Positions 42,031 through 51,108 of a stretch of 64,000 nt of DNA are shown here, piece by piece (position 1 is the first letter of the stretch; every line of letters begins with the position of its first letter). The stretch is taken from NCBI RefSeq assembly GCF_000517105.1, contig NZ_KI912154.1, forward strand, positions 138,251-202,250. The letters run 5' to 3'. The translations under genes and the position numbers were made by a program. The DNA comes from Fischerella sp. PCC 9605 (lineage in GTDB: Bacteria > Cyanobacteriota > Cyanobacteriia > Cyanobacteriales > Nostocaceae). A model generated the notes under the pieces. The model did not search any database. It was not told the DNA's origin and was given only the letters and a program-made list of their open reading frames with translations.

Positions 42031-42207
42031 TTTTTGTTCTTCTTCTTGTGGACTGGTATCGTCACTATCACTTTTATTTAATTCTTCTTTAAAACCCCGC
42101 AAGGTTTTGCCCAGTGCGCTTCCTAATTCGGGAATTTTTTTTGGGCCGAAAATCAAAAGCGCAACAATCGCAATTACACCCACTTCTGTCCATCCCAGTC
42201 CAAACAT
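42028..42207 (-). CDS. tatA: Twin-arginine translocase subunit TatA/E
   Basis: A 59-residue protein: MFGLGWTEVGVIAIVALLIF forms the short transmembrane helix, followed by the FGPKKIPELG hinge, the amphipathic helix SALGKTLRGFKEELN and an acidic tail. This is the textbook TatA layout. GGAG lies just before the ATG. The Tat route exports folded proteins; the PhoX phosphatase encoded at 56057 has a Tat-like signal. Confidence 0.93.
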   Translation of the reverse strand: MFGLGWTEVGVIAIVALLIFGPKKIPELGSALGKTLRGFKEELNKSDSDDTSPQEEEQK

Positions 42208-42485
42208 AAGTGTCTCCTGTAAAAAACCCTATGTAAATATAGTAGGGTGGCAATGCCCACCTACCCCTGTCAAGGTGTAAGTCTTGGAAATGGATTTTTC
42301 TTGGTGTCTTTGTGGTGAAAAATAATTTTTGAAACACCAAGACACTAAGCTTGCCCTCGAGCGCAGCGAAGGGACACAAAGAGGAAAATGGTCTTCTCTG
42401 CTAACATTTGGGTTTGTTTTCTATCCACCTTGACAGGGCTAGCAATACTCACTCTACATTATTTAGCCGGAAATTTATTTCACGG
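42208..42485. repeat. Gap with TGGTGTCTTTGTGG dispersed repeat
   Basis: TCTTGGTGTCTTTGTGGTGA (42290-42309) and ACACCAAGACACTAAG (42333-42348) then GGGACACAAAGAGG (42371-42384) are inverted copies of a unit commonly dispersed in cyanobacterial genomes. No gene is seen. Confidence 0.55.
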
Positions 42486-43883
42486 CTACTCTCGCTGAAT
42501 TGGCAAACCTAGCCAATTACTTAATTCATTAGCTAGCCATTCAATTTCTAATTCGGATTCCACAAAGCCACCTTTACCACCTAGTTGATACTTCTGCACT
42601 CCTACCCAAATTATTAGTTGGGGCGAAATTTCGACTCTGTTACCCTCTAAATCTGTGGTAAAGGTTCTGGGTACGTAAACTAGCTTAGTGATTTCCTGTG
42701 TTGGTGCTGGTGGAACACGATTAAATTTCAATCCCAACATTTCCCAAGTTAAGGTTATTTGCTGGCGATCTAAGCGCAATCGGATGCGTTTGAGTAAAGG
42801 AGAAAGAACAGAATACACCATTTGCAAGCCAGCACCCCAAAAAGGCAGAGAGAATAAAGCAAAGGGGATATTAGCAGGAAAAGGCGCTGCGAGAGCATTA
42901 ATTGTCCAAAACAGGATAAAGGAATTCCAGGCGATCGCAAACAAAACCATGAACACCGTCGACCCCTGAAAACCAACTGGTGGGACGAGAATTTCTAAAG
43001 CATCCGTATCTTTTGTCAGTTGGATTTTACTACCAGCTGGTTTAGTCACTGCTAAACCAGTAATATTGTCGCCTGTCTGTAGTTTTTCTAGAGCTTGTAA
43101 TGCTTGTGCAGCCGAGGTTAAACGCCTTTCTAAACTGGGTTCGGTCATCCACCTCAACCAGTTAGTGAAAGCGGGACTAAGATTTGTTGCTTGTTCAAAT
43201 TGAATGCGAAAGTCTTTTTGGGGTAAATCCGCCGGATGGACTCCTGTCACTAAGTAAATTAAAGTTGCACCTAAACTGTACAAGTCAGAAGCAGGAACGG
43301 TGCGACTGCCAAATTGTTCTGGTGGCATATATCCATAGGTTCCCACTACTGTCATTGTCCCGCCTTCGGTAGCCGCCACGGTCTGCACCGAGCCAAAATC
43401 TACTAGGTAAACCTGACCAACACTATTACCAGAGCGATCGCTTAACAAAATATTACTAGGCTTAATATCTCGGTGGATAACAGGAGGATTCTGACCGTGC
43501 AGGTAGATGAGAATTTCTAATACAGCTTTGGCTATCTCTTTGACTTCTGTTTCTGTAAAACTACGTCCAGCCTTTAAATGTTGTTCCAAAGTTTGGGCTG
43601 AAATATAAGTTTGTACCAGAGCAAATCCTTTCAGATTCGGCGTATTTACCTCAAAATAGTCTAAGTAGCGCGGGACCGAGGGATGGGACAAAGATTTTAA
43701 AGTTTCGGCTTCCCGTTCAAATAACTTCAGGTGATCCCATTCAAAATTGCTGTCAAAAGTCAGTAACTTGACTACTACCAATTCACCAGTTATCAAATCG
43801 CGAGCCAACAACGTCCGTCGCCCAGCCTTTTTACCCAACTGGTGCTGTACTTCGTAGCGTTCGCCTAAAATTTGACTAATCAT
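42486..43883 (-). CDS. Ser/Thr protein kinase, membrane-associated
   Basis: A 465-residue Hanks-type kinase. The glycine loop is degenerate (LGKKAGRRTLL), but the ATP Lys (ELVVVKLL), the catalytic HRDIKPSN and metal-binding DFGSVQ are present, as is GTYGYMPPEQFG. After the catalytic domain (about 1-270), two hydrophobic segments (VFMVLFAIAWNSFILFWTIN and a following one) and a soluble C-terminal domain (about 370-465) follow. This tail type is common in cyanobacterial kinases. Its start is 64 bases from the divergent methyltransferase gene. Confidence 0.9.
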   Translation of the reverse strand: MISQILGERYEVQHQLGKKAGRRTLLARDLITGELVVVKLLTFDSNFEWDHLKLFEREAETLKSLSHPSVPRYLDYFEVNTPNLKGFALVQTYISAQTLEQHLKAGRSFTETEVKEIAKAVLEILIYLHGQNPPVIHRDIKPSNILLSDRSGNSVGQVYLVDFGSVQTVAATEGGTMTVVGTYGYMPPEQFGSRTVPASDLYSLGATLIYLVTGVHPADLPQKDFRIQFEQATNLSPAFTNWLRWMTEPSLERRLTSAAQALQALEKLQTGDNITGLAVTKPAGSKIQLTKDTDALEILVPPVGFQGSTVFMVLFAIAWNSFILFWTINALAAPFPANIPFALFSLPFWGAGLQMVYSVLSPLLKRIRLRLDRQQITLTWEMLGLKFNRVPPAPTQEITKLVYVPRTFTTDLEGNRVEISPQLIIWVGVQKYQLGGKGGFVESELEIEWLANELSNWLGLPIQRE

Positions 43884-43947
43884 GATACTTGGTTATGGCG
43901 CTACGTTAAAGCCGATATCTTTATTTACTATAACTATATGTAATGGT

Positions 43948-44550
43948 ATGCCTTCTCAACTTTGGCCTTACACTAGTCCTGGTATTCCCGATGATTTATT
44001 CGAGCACTTGCCGGGAATTCCTCTGAGTCAACGAGAAATTCGACTGCTTTTGATTGCCCAATTGCGCCTTTTACCTGATACAGTTTTGTGGGACATTGGC
44101 GCAGGTACAGGTACTATTCCTGTAGAGGTTGGGCTGTTGTGTCCCCAAGGGCGGATCGTTGCTGTGGAACGGGATGAAGAAGTCGCCAATCTGATCCGCC
44201 GTAACTGCGATCGCTTTGAAGTCAAAAATGTTGAAGTCATAGAAGGTAGCGCCCCCGAATGTCTGCACGACCTTAAAGATACACCCCACCGGGTCTGCAT
44301 TGAAGGTGGACGTCCCATCCAGGAAATTTTGCAGGCAGTCTGGCATTATTTGCCACCATCAGGTAGAGTAGTCGCCACAGCTGCTAATCTAGAAAATCTG
44401 TATGCTATTTCTCAAAGCTTTGCCCAGTTGCAAGCGAGGAATATTGAAGTCGTGCAGTCTGCTGTCAACCGCCTGGAGACACGTGGTTATTCTCAAACTT
44501 TTGCTGCTGTAGACCCGATTTTTATCCTCAGCGGTGAGAAGTTAGACTGA
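43948..44550 (+). CDS. cbiT: CbiT-type precorrin methyltransferase
   Basis: A 200-residue SAM-dependent methyltransferase. The SAM site is LWDIGAGTGTIPVEVGLLCP, followed by GRIVAVERDEEVANLIRRNC and VEVIEGSAPECL; PGIPLSQREIRLLLIAQLRL at the N terminus matches the CbiT/CobL C-domain that methylates C15 and decarboxylates precorrin in cobalamin synthesis. No other cobalamin gene is adjacent. I use the ATG at 43948; upstream in-frame starts read into the divergent promoter. Confidence 0.82.
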   Translation: MPSQLWPYTSPGIPDDLFEHLPGIPLSQREIRLLLIAQLRLLPDTVLWDIGAGTGTIPVEVGLLCPQGRIVAVERDEEVANLIRRNCDRFEVKNVEVIEGSAPECLHDLKDTPHRVCIEGGRPIQEILQAVWHYLPPSGRVVATAANLENLYAISQSFAQLQARNIEVVQSAVNRLETRGYSQTFAAVDPIFILSGEKLD

Positions 44551-44576
44551 AGCCAAATACCAGTGGCTAGGGACAA

Positions 44577-44622
44577 ATCAATTAAAAATTAAAAATTAAA
44601 AATTTTTAATTTTTAATTTCCT
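44577..44622. repeat. AATTAAAA inverted repeat
   Basis: AATTAAAAATTAAAAATT facing its complement around 44600, forming an A/T-rich hairpin downstream of the cbiT-like gene. Confidence 0.6.
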
Positions 44623-44711
44623 AGCCCTCCTTCGGGTTCGCCACTTTCCCCTATAGGCAAAAGCCAAGACGGGAAGTGGTCTCACCAATCCCTAGTCCCC
44701 AGTCCCTAATT

Positions 44712-45593
44712 ATGCCTTGGTCTCGAATTTTAAGTGGAATTATTGCGATCGCTGTTGCTCTTTCAGCTACTGTTTTGGGTGGATGGTACTTTACCATCGT
44801 GTTTGCCGCGATCATTTTTTTGGGTCAGAAAGAATACTTTAACCTGGTCAGAGCCAAAGGCATAGCTCCCGCTGCTAAAACAACTATGGTTGTCAGTCAA
44901 ATTCTCCTAGTGATTTGTACGTTGGATGGCAATTTAGCTGATGCTGTCATGCCAGTAGCGGGTACATTTATTTGTTTTTACTTACTGTTTCAACCCAAAA
45001 TGGCCACAATTGCGGACATTTCCGCTTCAATCTTGGGGTTATTCTACACTGGTTATTTGCCGAGTTACTGGGTAAGGTTGCGAGCTTTCAATACTACCGC
45101 CAGCAACATTCCTTTGGGAGGCTACTGGCCTCCCAATTGGACAGATTTTCTCGCCAATAGACATTCAGCTTCTTTACCAGACGGTTTGACAGCAACGCTA
45201 CTGACTTTCTTCTGTATATGGGCAGCAGATATTGGTGCTTATTTTTTTGGTAAATTTTTTGGCAAAACCCCTTTGTCTGACATCAGTCCCAAAAAAACTG
45301 TTGAAGGCGCTGTCTTCGGTGTTGCCGCTAGTATTATTGTCGCTTTTGCGATCGCCTACTATTTCAACTGGCCCGAATATGTGATTACTGGTCTGACATT
45401 AGGTTTGCTGATTGGTGTTGCTGGTCTTCTAGGCGATCTGACTGAGTCGATGCTCAAACGGGATGCTGGAGTAAAAGATTCAGGACAATTAATTCCCGGT
45501 CATGGTGGCATTTTAGATCGTACTGATAGTTATATTTTTACCGCACCATTGGTTTACTATTTTGTCTCTCTCCTATTGCCATTGCTAGTTTAG
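44712..45593 (+). CDS. cdsA: Phosphatidate cytidylyltransferase
   Basis: A 293-residue multi-spanning membrane enzyme making CDP-diacylglycerol from phosphatidate and CTP. The signature near the C terminus is GLLGDLTESMLKRDAGVKDS followed by GHGGILDRTDSYIFTAPLVY. About eight helices begin with ILSGIIAIAVALSATVLGGW. The start is ATG 44712; an upstream 12-codon extension is unlikely. The stop TAG falls in a GTCATTA heptamer array. Confidence 0.96.
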   Translation: MPWSRILSGIIAIAVALSATVLGGWYFTIVFAAIIFLGQKEYFNLVRAKGIAPAAKTTMVVSQILLVICTLDGNLADAVMPVAGTFICFYLLFQPKMATIADISASILGLFYTGYLPSYWVRLRAFNTTASNIPLGGYWPPNWTDFLANRHSASLPDGLTATLLTFFCIWAADIGAYFFGKFFGKTPLSDISPKKTVEGAVFGVAASIIVAFAIAYYFNWPEYVITGLTLGLLIGVAGLLGDLTESMLKRDAGVKDSGQLIPGHGGILDRTDSYIFTAPLVYYFVSLLLPLLV

Positions 45594-45735
45594 TCATTAG
45601 TCATTAGTCATTAGTCAAGAGTCAAGAGTCAAAAGTTAGTGGTTAGTGGTTAGTGGTTAGTGGTTAGTAGTAGTTATTTCTCCCCATCATCTCCCCCTCC
45701 CCCACTCTCCCCATCTCCCACTCTCCCACTCTCCC
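45592..45735. repeat. GTCATTA and TTAGTGG tandem heptamers, then CTCCCC tract
   Basis: About four GTCATTA units (45595-45615), GAGTCAAGAGTCAA, five GGTTAGT units (45635-45666), and a pyrimidine tract rich in CTCCCC/CTCTCCCA (45680-45736). It begins at the cdsA stop codon. Confidence 0.85.
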
Positions 45736-46147
45736 ATGTGGTAAGAGTAATGATAGCCATTTCACATCACAAAAGAATATTACACTTGTGTAACCAAACT
45801 TAGGAAATATACTCTAGTAACGAAAAAATGGTATCTTTCTCAATTGAAGGAAAAATTCAGTTGCAACTATAGAGAAGTATGTCAATTTCTAAGCTGAATT
45901 TTACTCCTATCGCTATTGAGTAGATTGCGCGCCAGCAAAATTGGCTGCTCAATTGCTAGATACTGATAGGTTATGTCTTCAGCCGAGGGATTATGTACTT
46001 AGCCAAATGTTACTCCGTTTTAAGGACAACACTGATACTTTTAGTCGCCAATTGAAGTGAAGTTTGCTAGCAAAACCAATTCATAATCGTACAAACAGGG
46101 TTTTTTGCAAAATTGGCAACAACAGCCTAGTGGGAAAGGAGAAAGTG
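45736..46147. other. Upstream region of the AraC-type regulator
   Basis: About 410 bases without a credible gene. AAGGAG at 46135-46140 is the ribosome site of the regulator. No specific operator was recognised. Confidence 0.45.
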
Positions 46148-47041
46148 ATGCCAGATGAGAAATCCCTAGCCATTGATGTGACTAAAGTGGATGCTCGTAA
46201 GCACATTCTCGCCAAACCACCCATATTATCAAGTCACGAGTCAGGCTGGGAAAACCTTGGTTTGGAGTATCACATCCAACCCCCATATGAAAGCCAAGAA
46301 CATTATGCCACGCATTATACACTTGTGATTAGGCTGAAATGTCAGTTAGGGTTTGAGCGATGGCTAGGTGAATGCCACAAAAGTGAAGACACTATGTTAG
46401 GCGACGTAGCGGTAATTCCTCCCTACGTAACTCACAAGGCAGCTACTTCTGAGGAATCTGAATTTATTGCTTTGACGTTAGATTCTAAGCTAGTAGCAAA
46501 TATAGCCTATGAATCAGTTAATCCAAATGTAGTTGAAATAATACCACACTTTTCCAAACCAGATCCGCTGATTTATCAAATTGGGCTTGCCCTCAAAGCA
46601 GCACTGGAATCAAATAGTTTGGGCAGTCGCCTTTATGCTGATTCTATGGCAACGGCGCTGTCAGCTCATTTGTTGCAACATTACTCTGTACCGAAACATT
46701 CTCTTCAAGACTATGGTGGAGGATTGCCCAAACACAAACTACAGCGGGTAACTGAATATATAATTGACCATTTGGCTGAAGATTTGTTGCTAGGAGCTAT
46801 GGCTCAGGAAGTAGGCATGAGTCGATACCACTTTGCTCGTTTATTCAAGCAGTCTACAGGGCTTTCTCCCTACCAGTATGTAATTCACTGCCGAATTGAG
46901 CGTGCTAAGATGTTGCTTTTGCAAACTAAACTAAAAATTTCTGAAGTTGCTTCTATGGTAGGTTTTGCCGATCAAAGCCAATTTACACGCCACTTCAAGC
47001 GCCTGTTGGGGGTAACACCCAAGGAGATTCGCAAACAGTAG
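46148..47041 (+). CDS. AraC family transcriptional regulator
   Basis: A 297-residue regulator. The N-terminal half is a cupin-like sensing domain; the C-terminal AraC/XylS domain (about 195-297) has both helix-turn-helix units, LAEDLLLGAMAQEVGMSRYH and ISEVASMVGFADQSQFTRHF, with SPYQYVIHCRIERAKMLL between them. I start at ATG 46148 because of the AAGGAG site; a longer frame from 46064 lacks one. A Dps-family gene follows 424 bases downstream and could be a target, which is inference. Confidence 0.92.
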   Translation: MPDEKSLAIDVTKVDARKHILAKPPILSSHESGWENLGLEYHIQPPYESQEHYATHYTLVIRLKCQLGFERWLGECHKSEDTMLGDVAVIPPYVTHKAATSEESEFIALTLDSKLVANIAYESVNPNVVEIIPHFSKPDPLIYQIGLALKAALESNSLGSRLYADSMATALSAHLLQHYSVPKHSLQDYGGGLPKHKLQRVTEYIIDHLAEDLLLGAMAQEVGMSRYHFARLFKQSTGLSPYQYVIHCRIERAKMLLLQTKLKISEVASMVGFADQSQFTRHFKRLLGVTPKEIRKQ

Positions 47042-47465
47042 CAATAATCTTCTAAAAAAGCAATAATCATCTATACAGCAACAATCCAGTTTTTATAGCC
47101 TTAGATAGAAGAATTTAAAATCCCTATTGGTCTCGGCTAGTGGTGTTCAGCCCTAGCAGCTCCCCCTAGTTTTTGCTCACAACGCAGAGTTAGCAGCCTG
47201 CAACTCGAAAATTGATGGGCAAGGGAAGCGTCAGGAGTCGGGGAAGAAAAGGGAGAATAACTTTAAGTTTTCCAAATTTCCCCACTCTTTTATCCCACTC
47301 TTCCATCTTATCCTCAAAGTTTAGTTTTGTAACCTCTAGGTGTGAGGAGGGGGATCTAAGCTTAAGCAAAAGTCTGAAGATGCATCTCAACAGATACTTC
47401 TGCCAAAAGCGCTGGCTGGGCGTTCTACCACTAGATCTTTTTCATGTCTCTTTTAAGGAGAGTAA
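47042..47465. other. Regulator-Dps gap, 424 bases
   Basis: No credible gene. It contains a purine/pyrimidine-rich repeat stretch (about 47217-47310). AAGGAG at 47455-47460 is the Dps ribosome site. Confidence 0.45.
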
Positions 47466-48014
47466 ATGAACGGTAGTAGCGAGCCTCGCGGTATACGCTC
47501 TGATGCGATTGGAATTATTCTACCCTTAGAACTGCGATCGCAAATCATTGATATCCTCAATCAAACGCTGGCAACCACAGTAGATCTGAAGACTCAGATC
47601 AAGCAGGCTTATTGGAATGTCGAAGCTCAGAATTCTCATGATATACACGAGCTGTTTGATGAAATTGCCACTGAACTAGATTTGTATATTGATTTGCTTG
47701 CACAGCGAGTCACAAATCTTGGAGGTTTAGCAATGGGGACTGCTCGTAATGCAGCTGGGCAATCAATCTTACCTGAATATCCCCTCAATATCATCGAAAG
47801 AAAAGACCATATTGCTTCAGTTGCAGAGCGTCTAGCAATATACGGCAATTTACTATGGGAGAACATTGATCGCACAGCTGTACTGGGGGATGCAGATACT
47901 GCTTACCTCTATGCAGAAATCTCTATGGTCGTTGATAAGCGTTTGTGGTTCTTGGACACTCATATTGTCAACTCAGTTATGAATGTGAATAATCAGCTAG
48001 CAGAATATAACTGA
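47466..48014 (+). CDS. Dps family ferritin-like protein
   Basis: A 182-residue DNA-protection-during-starvation type protein that oxidises and stores iron and guards against peroxide. The motif AYWNVEAQNSHDIHELFDEI with ELDLYIDLLAQRVTNLGG carries the ferroxidase-region Asp/Glu residues; the first His of the classic THWNV motif is Tyr here, so ferroxidase chemistry may be changed. IYGNLLWENIDRTAVLGDAD and DKRLWFLDTHI complete the four-helix bundle. The start is supported by AAGGAG. Confidence 0.88.
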   Translation: MNGSSEPRGIRSDAIGIILPLELRSQIIDILNQTLATTVDLKTQIKQAYWNVEAQNSHDIHELFDEIATELDLYIDLLAQRVTNLGGLAMGTARNAAGQSILPEYPLNIIERKDHIASVAERLAIYGNLLWENIDRTAVLGDADTAYLYAEISMVVDKRLWFLDTHIVNSVMNVNNQLAEYN

Positions 48015-48493
48015 ATCATCTAGGTTATAAGGGTGTAGGTGAATGGGGGTGTAGGGGAAATAACTCATTCTTCACTCATCACAGAGAATGATGGGAAGTT
48101 ATACCATTTCACAAAAACTCTGATCCAAATACAGATAGTAGAGACGCGAAATTACCCTGCGGTAACGCCTGCGGCGTACGCGTCTCTACAAAATTTATAT
48201 GTATCTTAAAAAGTAAAAAGTAAAAAGATAATCCCCATAAATAAATGCGCGGGGATTTAATAAGGACATATTGTTTCTTGCACTGCGTGTCTCAAAACAA
48301 ATGTTTTTATTTCTTTCCATAAATAAATAATGGTGCTTAAACCATTTTTGTTTTTCTTTATGAGTGCCTTTGAACTTTTTACTTTTGCCTTGTTTGGTGA
48401 TTAGCGTGAAACGGTATTACGTCTTTCAGGGGTGGATAGCCGACTTGCTAAGTCCCATTAGTAACATTTCTTGGTCAATAAGCAGTCGGAATA
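48015..48493. other. Dps-recG gap with nested palindrome and hairpin
   Basis: 479 bases between convergent genes. It contains the nested palindrome at 48138-48190, AAAAAGT triplicate (about 48208-48226), and a hairpin AATCCCC / GGGGATT (48230-48257) that could be a terminator. No gene is seen. Confidence 0.5.
48138..48190. repeat. GTAGAGACG palindrome interrupted by a second unit
   Basis: Left arm GTAGAGACGCGAAATT (48138-48153) and right arm CGCGTCTCTACA (48179-48190) are those of the family palindrome. Between them lie 25 bases (48154-48178, beginning ACCCTGCGGTAACG) absent from the other copies and related to the GC-rich dispersed unit at 1648-1665 and 19824. Confidence 0.85.
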
Positions 48494-51013
48494 TCATGTC
48501 AAAATCGCTCCACCCATTAACCGCTCATACCGATACTTCAATTCTTCTTTCATCAAATACCAACGCTCCAAAGTTGCATCTATTTCTATCACCTTTTCCG
48601 CAGCTTGCCGCGCTAGCATTAGCACTTCCTCATCTTCCACTAAACTCGCTAAGGTAAAATCTGGTACACCAGACTGGCGAGTTCCCAGCACTTCACCGGG
48701 GCCGCGAAAACGCATATCCATTTCGGAGATAAAAAAGCCATCCTGGGATTGTTCCAATACTTTCAGTCGTTGCTGTGCATCAGGGCTTCTCGAACTGCTC
48801 ATCAACAGACAGTAAGACTGAGCCGCACCTCTACCAACACGTCCTCGCAGCTGGTGCAATTGAGATAAGCCAAATCGCTCTGCATTTTCAATGAGCATCA
48901 CTGTTGCATTAGGTACATCTACGCCAACTTCCACTACTGTAGTAGAAACCAAAATTTGAGTGTCGTTATTGCGAAATTTACTGATTGCGTCGTCTTTTTC
49001 AGCAGAACTCATGCGTCCGTGCAGCAGTCCCACTTGAAATTCAGGAAACACGCTTTCCTGTAACTTTTGATGCTCCTCTACTGCCGATCGCACATCTAGT
49101 TTTTCCGATTCTTCTACCAAGGGCAAAACTACATAAGCTTGCCGTCCTTGGGCTATTTCCCGGCGGATCAGGTCGTAAGCATGGCTACGTTGTTGACTCG
49201 TTAGTGCCGTGGTTTGAATTTTTTGCCGTCCTGGTGGCAATTCATCAATCTGACTCACATCCAAATCCCCGTGAATTGTTAACGCTAGTGTCCGGGGAAT
49301 GGGCGTAGCTGTCATAGTTAATACATGGGGTTGCTCGCCTTTTTGCTGCAACCGCGCTCGCTGTTCCACCCCAAAGCGGTGCTGTTCGTCAATTACCACT
49401 AAACCCAAGCGCTGAAAGTTGACAGGGTCTTGAATCAAGGCATGAGTTCCCACCAATAAGGGCAATTCTCCCGTTTCTAATTGGGCGTGAATTTGTCGTC
49501 TTTTGACAGTTTTCGTAGAGCCTGTCAGTAATTCTACTGGTAAATACAGCAGGTTAAACCAGCTAACTAACTTGCGGTAGTGCTGTTCTGCTAAAACTTC
49601 TGTGGGAGCCATGAGTGCAGCTTGATACCCTGATTGAATGGCAGCAAGGATGGCAACTACAGCTACAACCGTTTTCCCAGAACCAACATCACCTTGCACT
49701 AGGCGATTCATTGGTACTGATTTTTGCAAGTCGTTGAGAATATCATTGATGACTCGTTGCTGGGCATTAGTAAGTTGAAAAGGTAGTATGTCGTAAAATT
49801 TTTCCAGTAACTGACCTCTAGGAGCAAGAACAGCGCTGGTTTGTATTTGCCTGGCTTTGTGTTGACGTTGCAGTAAACCCAGTTGCAGATAGAAAAATTC
49901 ATCAAATACAAGACGACGACGGGCATGTTGGAGAGTGTCGCTATCTGAGGGGAAATGAATGTTGGCGATCGCATCTTTCAATTCCATCAACTCATACTTA
50001 CCCCGTAAACCACTGGGTAAGGGATCTTTAAGATGAGCCGCAGTAGGCAAAACAGCAATAACTGCCTGTCGCACGAGATCCGCCCCTACTCCCTCTGTTA
50101 GGCCATAAACAGGCACTACTCGTCCGATAGTCAGCGATTCTATAGTATCGCCTGGATGGGCTAAAACTTCCAATTCTGGATCTTCCAGCGTCAAACCGTA
50201 TTTACTTTCTTTCACCAAACCACACGCCGCCACAATACTACCGACTGGATAGCGGCGCTTTAAACTCTCTTGCCAAGCGCGACTGGTATAGCGCGTACCC
50301 GCAAAAAAGCGACCAATTTTGATCCGAGCAGTGTTATCTCGTAATACAAGTTCTAAAATTGTCAACTTTTTATTTTTTGGGCTAGTAAAGCAATTGCAAC
50401 TCTTTACCGTTGCTACTATTGTCACCGTTTCACCAGCCTGTAACTCACGGATACTCACCTGACGCGCATAATCAATATGGTCGCGGGGATAGTAAAAAAG
50501 CAAGTCACGCACAGTGTATAAACCAAGACGCGCTAGCTTATCAGCTTTTCTGAGCCCTATTTCTGGTAAATCGCTCAGTTTTTGGTCTAACTTGGGGGCA
50601 AGATTGCGACTTACCTCCGCAACGATTTGAGATTTGGGATTTTGGACTTTGGGTTTTGGGAGTGGGGATTTATACTCTTCTCCCACTCCCCCTCTCCCAG
50701 ACGCGCCATGGCGCGTCTCTACATCTGTTCCACTCTCCTGCTGCTGTTGCAATTGATAAAGATACCTGCGAGTCTCAACTACTAACTGTTGCCTATCTTC
50801 TAGCCCCAGATTTGGATACTTAGCAAATTGAGCCGCTAGTTCTTGCCAGCGACGGCGTTCATCACTTGATAAGCCAATCGGAAATTTGCCGAAAGTTAAG
50901 GTGAGAAACTCACTGAAGCGATATTGCCTACCTACCAAGTCAGTAAAGCCTTGTTCTGCTTCTATTGCTAGGGCTTTTTGCAATCGTATCCAGTCTGGTT
51001 TGTCAGTGGTCAT
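48494..51013 (-). CDS. recG: ATP-dependent DNA helicase RecG
   Basis: An 839-residue branch-migration helicase that remodels stalled forks. The wedge/OB domain (about 190-330, DHIDYARQVSIRELQAGETV) precedes helicase motifs: MNRLVQGDVGSGKTVVAVVA (Walker A), VIDEQHRFGVEQR (DEQH box), MTATPIPRTLAL, and QLHQLRGRVGRG. It has an N-terminal extension typical of cyanobacteria. A linker (about residues 92-125) is encoded by repeat DNA: the palindrome at 50696-50723 gives VETRHGASG and the next bases give PKPKVQNPKSQI. The core is intact. The start codon and first codons (MTTD) lie at the edge of a heptamer array. Confidence 0.95.
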   Translation of the reverse strand: MTTDKPDWIRLQKALAIEAEQGFTDLVGRQYRFSEFLTLTFGKFPIGLSSDERRRWQELAAQFAKYPNLGLEDRQQLVVETRRYLYQLQQQQESGTDVETRHGASGRGGVGEEYKSPLPKPKVQNPKSQIVAEVSRNLAPKLDQKLSDLPEIGLRKADKLARLGLYTVRDLLFYYPRDHIDYARQVSIRELQAGETVTIVATVKSCNCFTSPKNKKLTILELVLRDNTARIKIGRFFAGTRYTSRAWQESLKRRYPVGSIVAACGLVKESKYGLTLEDPELEVLAHPGDTIESLTIGRVVPVYGLTEGVGADLVRQAVIAVLPTAAHLKDPLPSGLRGKYELMELKDAIANIHFPSDSDTLQHARRRLVFDEFFYLQLGLLQRQHKARQIQTSAVLAPRGQLLEKFYDILPFQLTNAQQRVINDILNDLQKSVPMNRLVQGDVGSGKTVVAVVAILAAIQSGYQAALMAPTEVLAEQHYRKLVSWFNLLYLPVELLTGSTKTVKRRQIHAQLETGELPLLVGTHALIQDPVNFQRLGLVVIDEQHRFGVEQRARLQQKGEQPHVLTMTATPIPRTLALTIHGDLDVSQIDELPPGRQKIQTTALTSQQRSHAYDLIRREIAQGRQAYVVLPLVEESEKLDVRSAVEEHQKLQESVFPEFQVGLLHGRMSSAEKDDAISKFRNNDTQILVSTTVVEVGVDVPNATVMLIENAERFGLSQLHQLRGRVGRGAAQSYCLLMSSSRSPDAQQRLKVLEQSQDGFFISEMDMRFRGPGEVLGTRQSGVPDFTLASLVEDEEVLMLARQAAEKVIEIDATLERWYLMKEELKYRYERLMGGAILT
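50696..50723. repeat. Coding palindrome inside recG, CCATGG core
   Basis: Identical over 28 bases (and several flanking bases on each side) to the palindrome in coaX at 27313-27340, with CCCA left arm and TCTCTACA right arm. It is read from the opposite strand relative to coaX and in a different frame, giving VETRHGAS. Confidence 0.9.
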
Positions 51014-51108
51014 TAGTCAAAAGTCAAGAGTCAAGAGTCAAGGGTCAAGAGTCAAGGGTCAAGAGTCAATTAACTTTGGACTTTTGACTTTGGACTCTTG
51101 ACTATTAA
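51008..51108. repeat. AAGAGTCAAGGGTC tandem heptamers
   Basis: GTCATTAGTCAAAAGTCAAG leads into repeated GAGTCAA/GGGTCAA heptamers (51020-51068), followed by complementary GACTTTTGACTTTGGACTCT (51079-51100). It is a hairpin-capable array between the unknown gene and recG. Confidence 0.85.

Noticed and set aside
47212-47469. 85-codon plus-strand frame before dps
   Set aside because: It crosses repeat DNA and overlaps the dps ribosome site; translation is unlike a folded protein.
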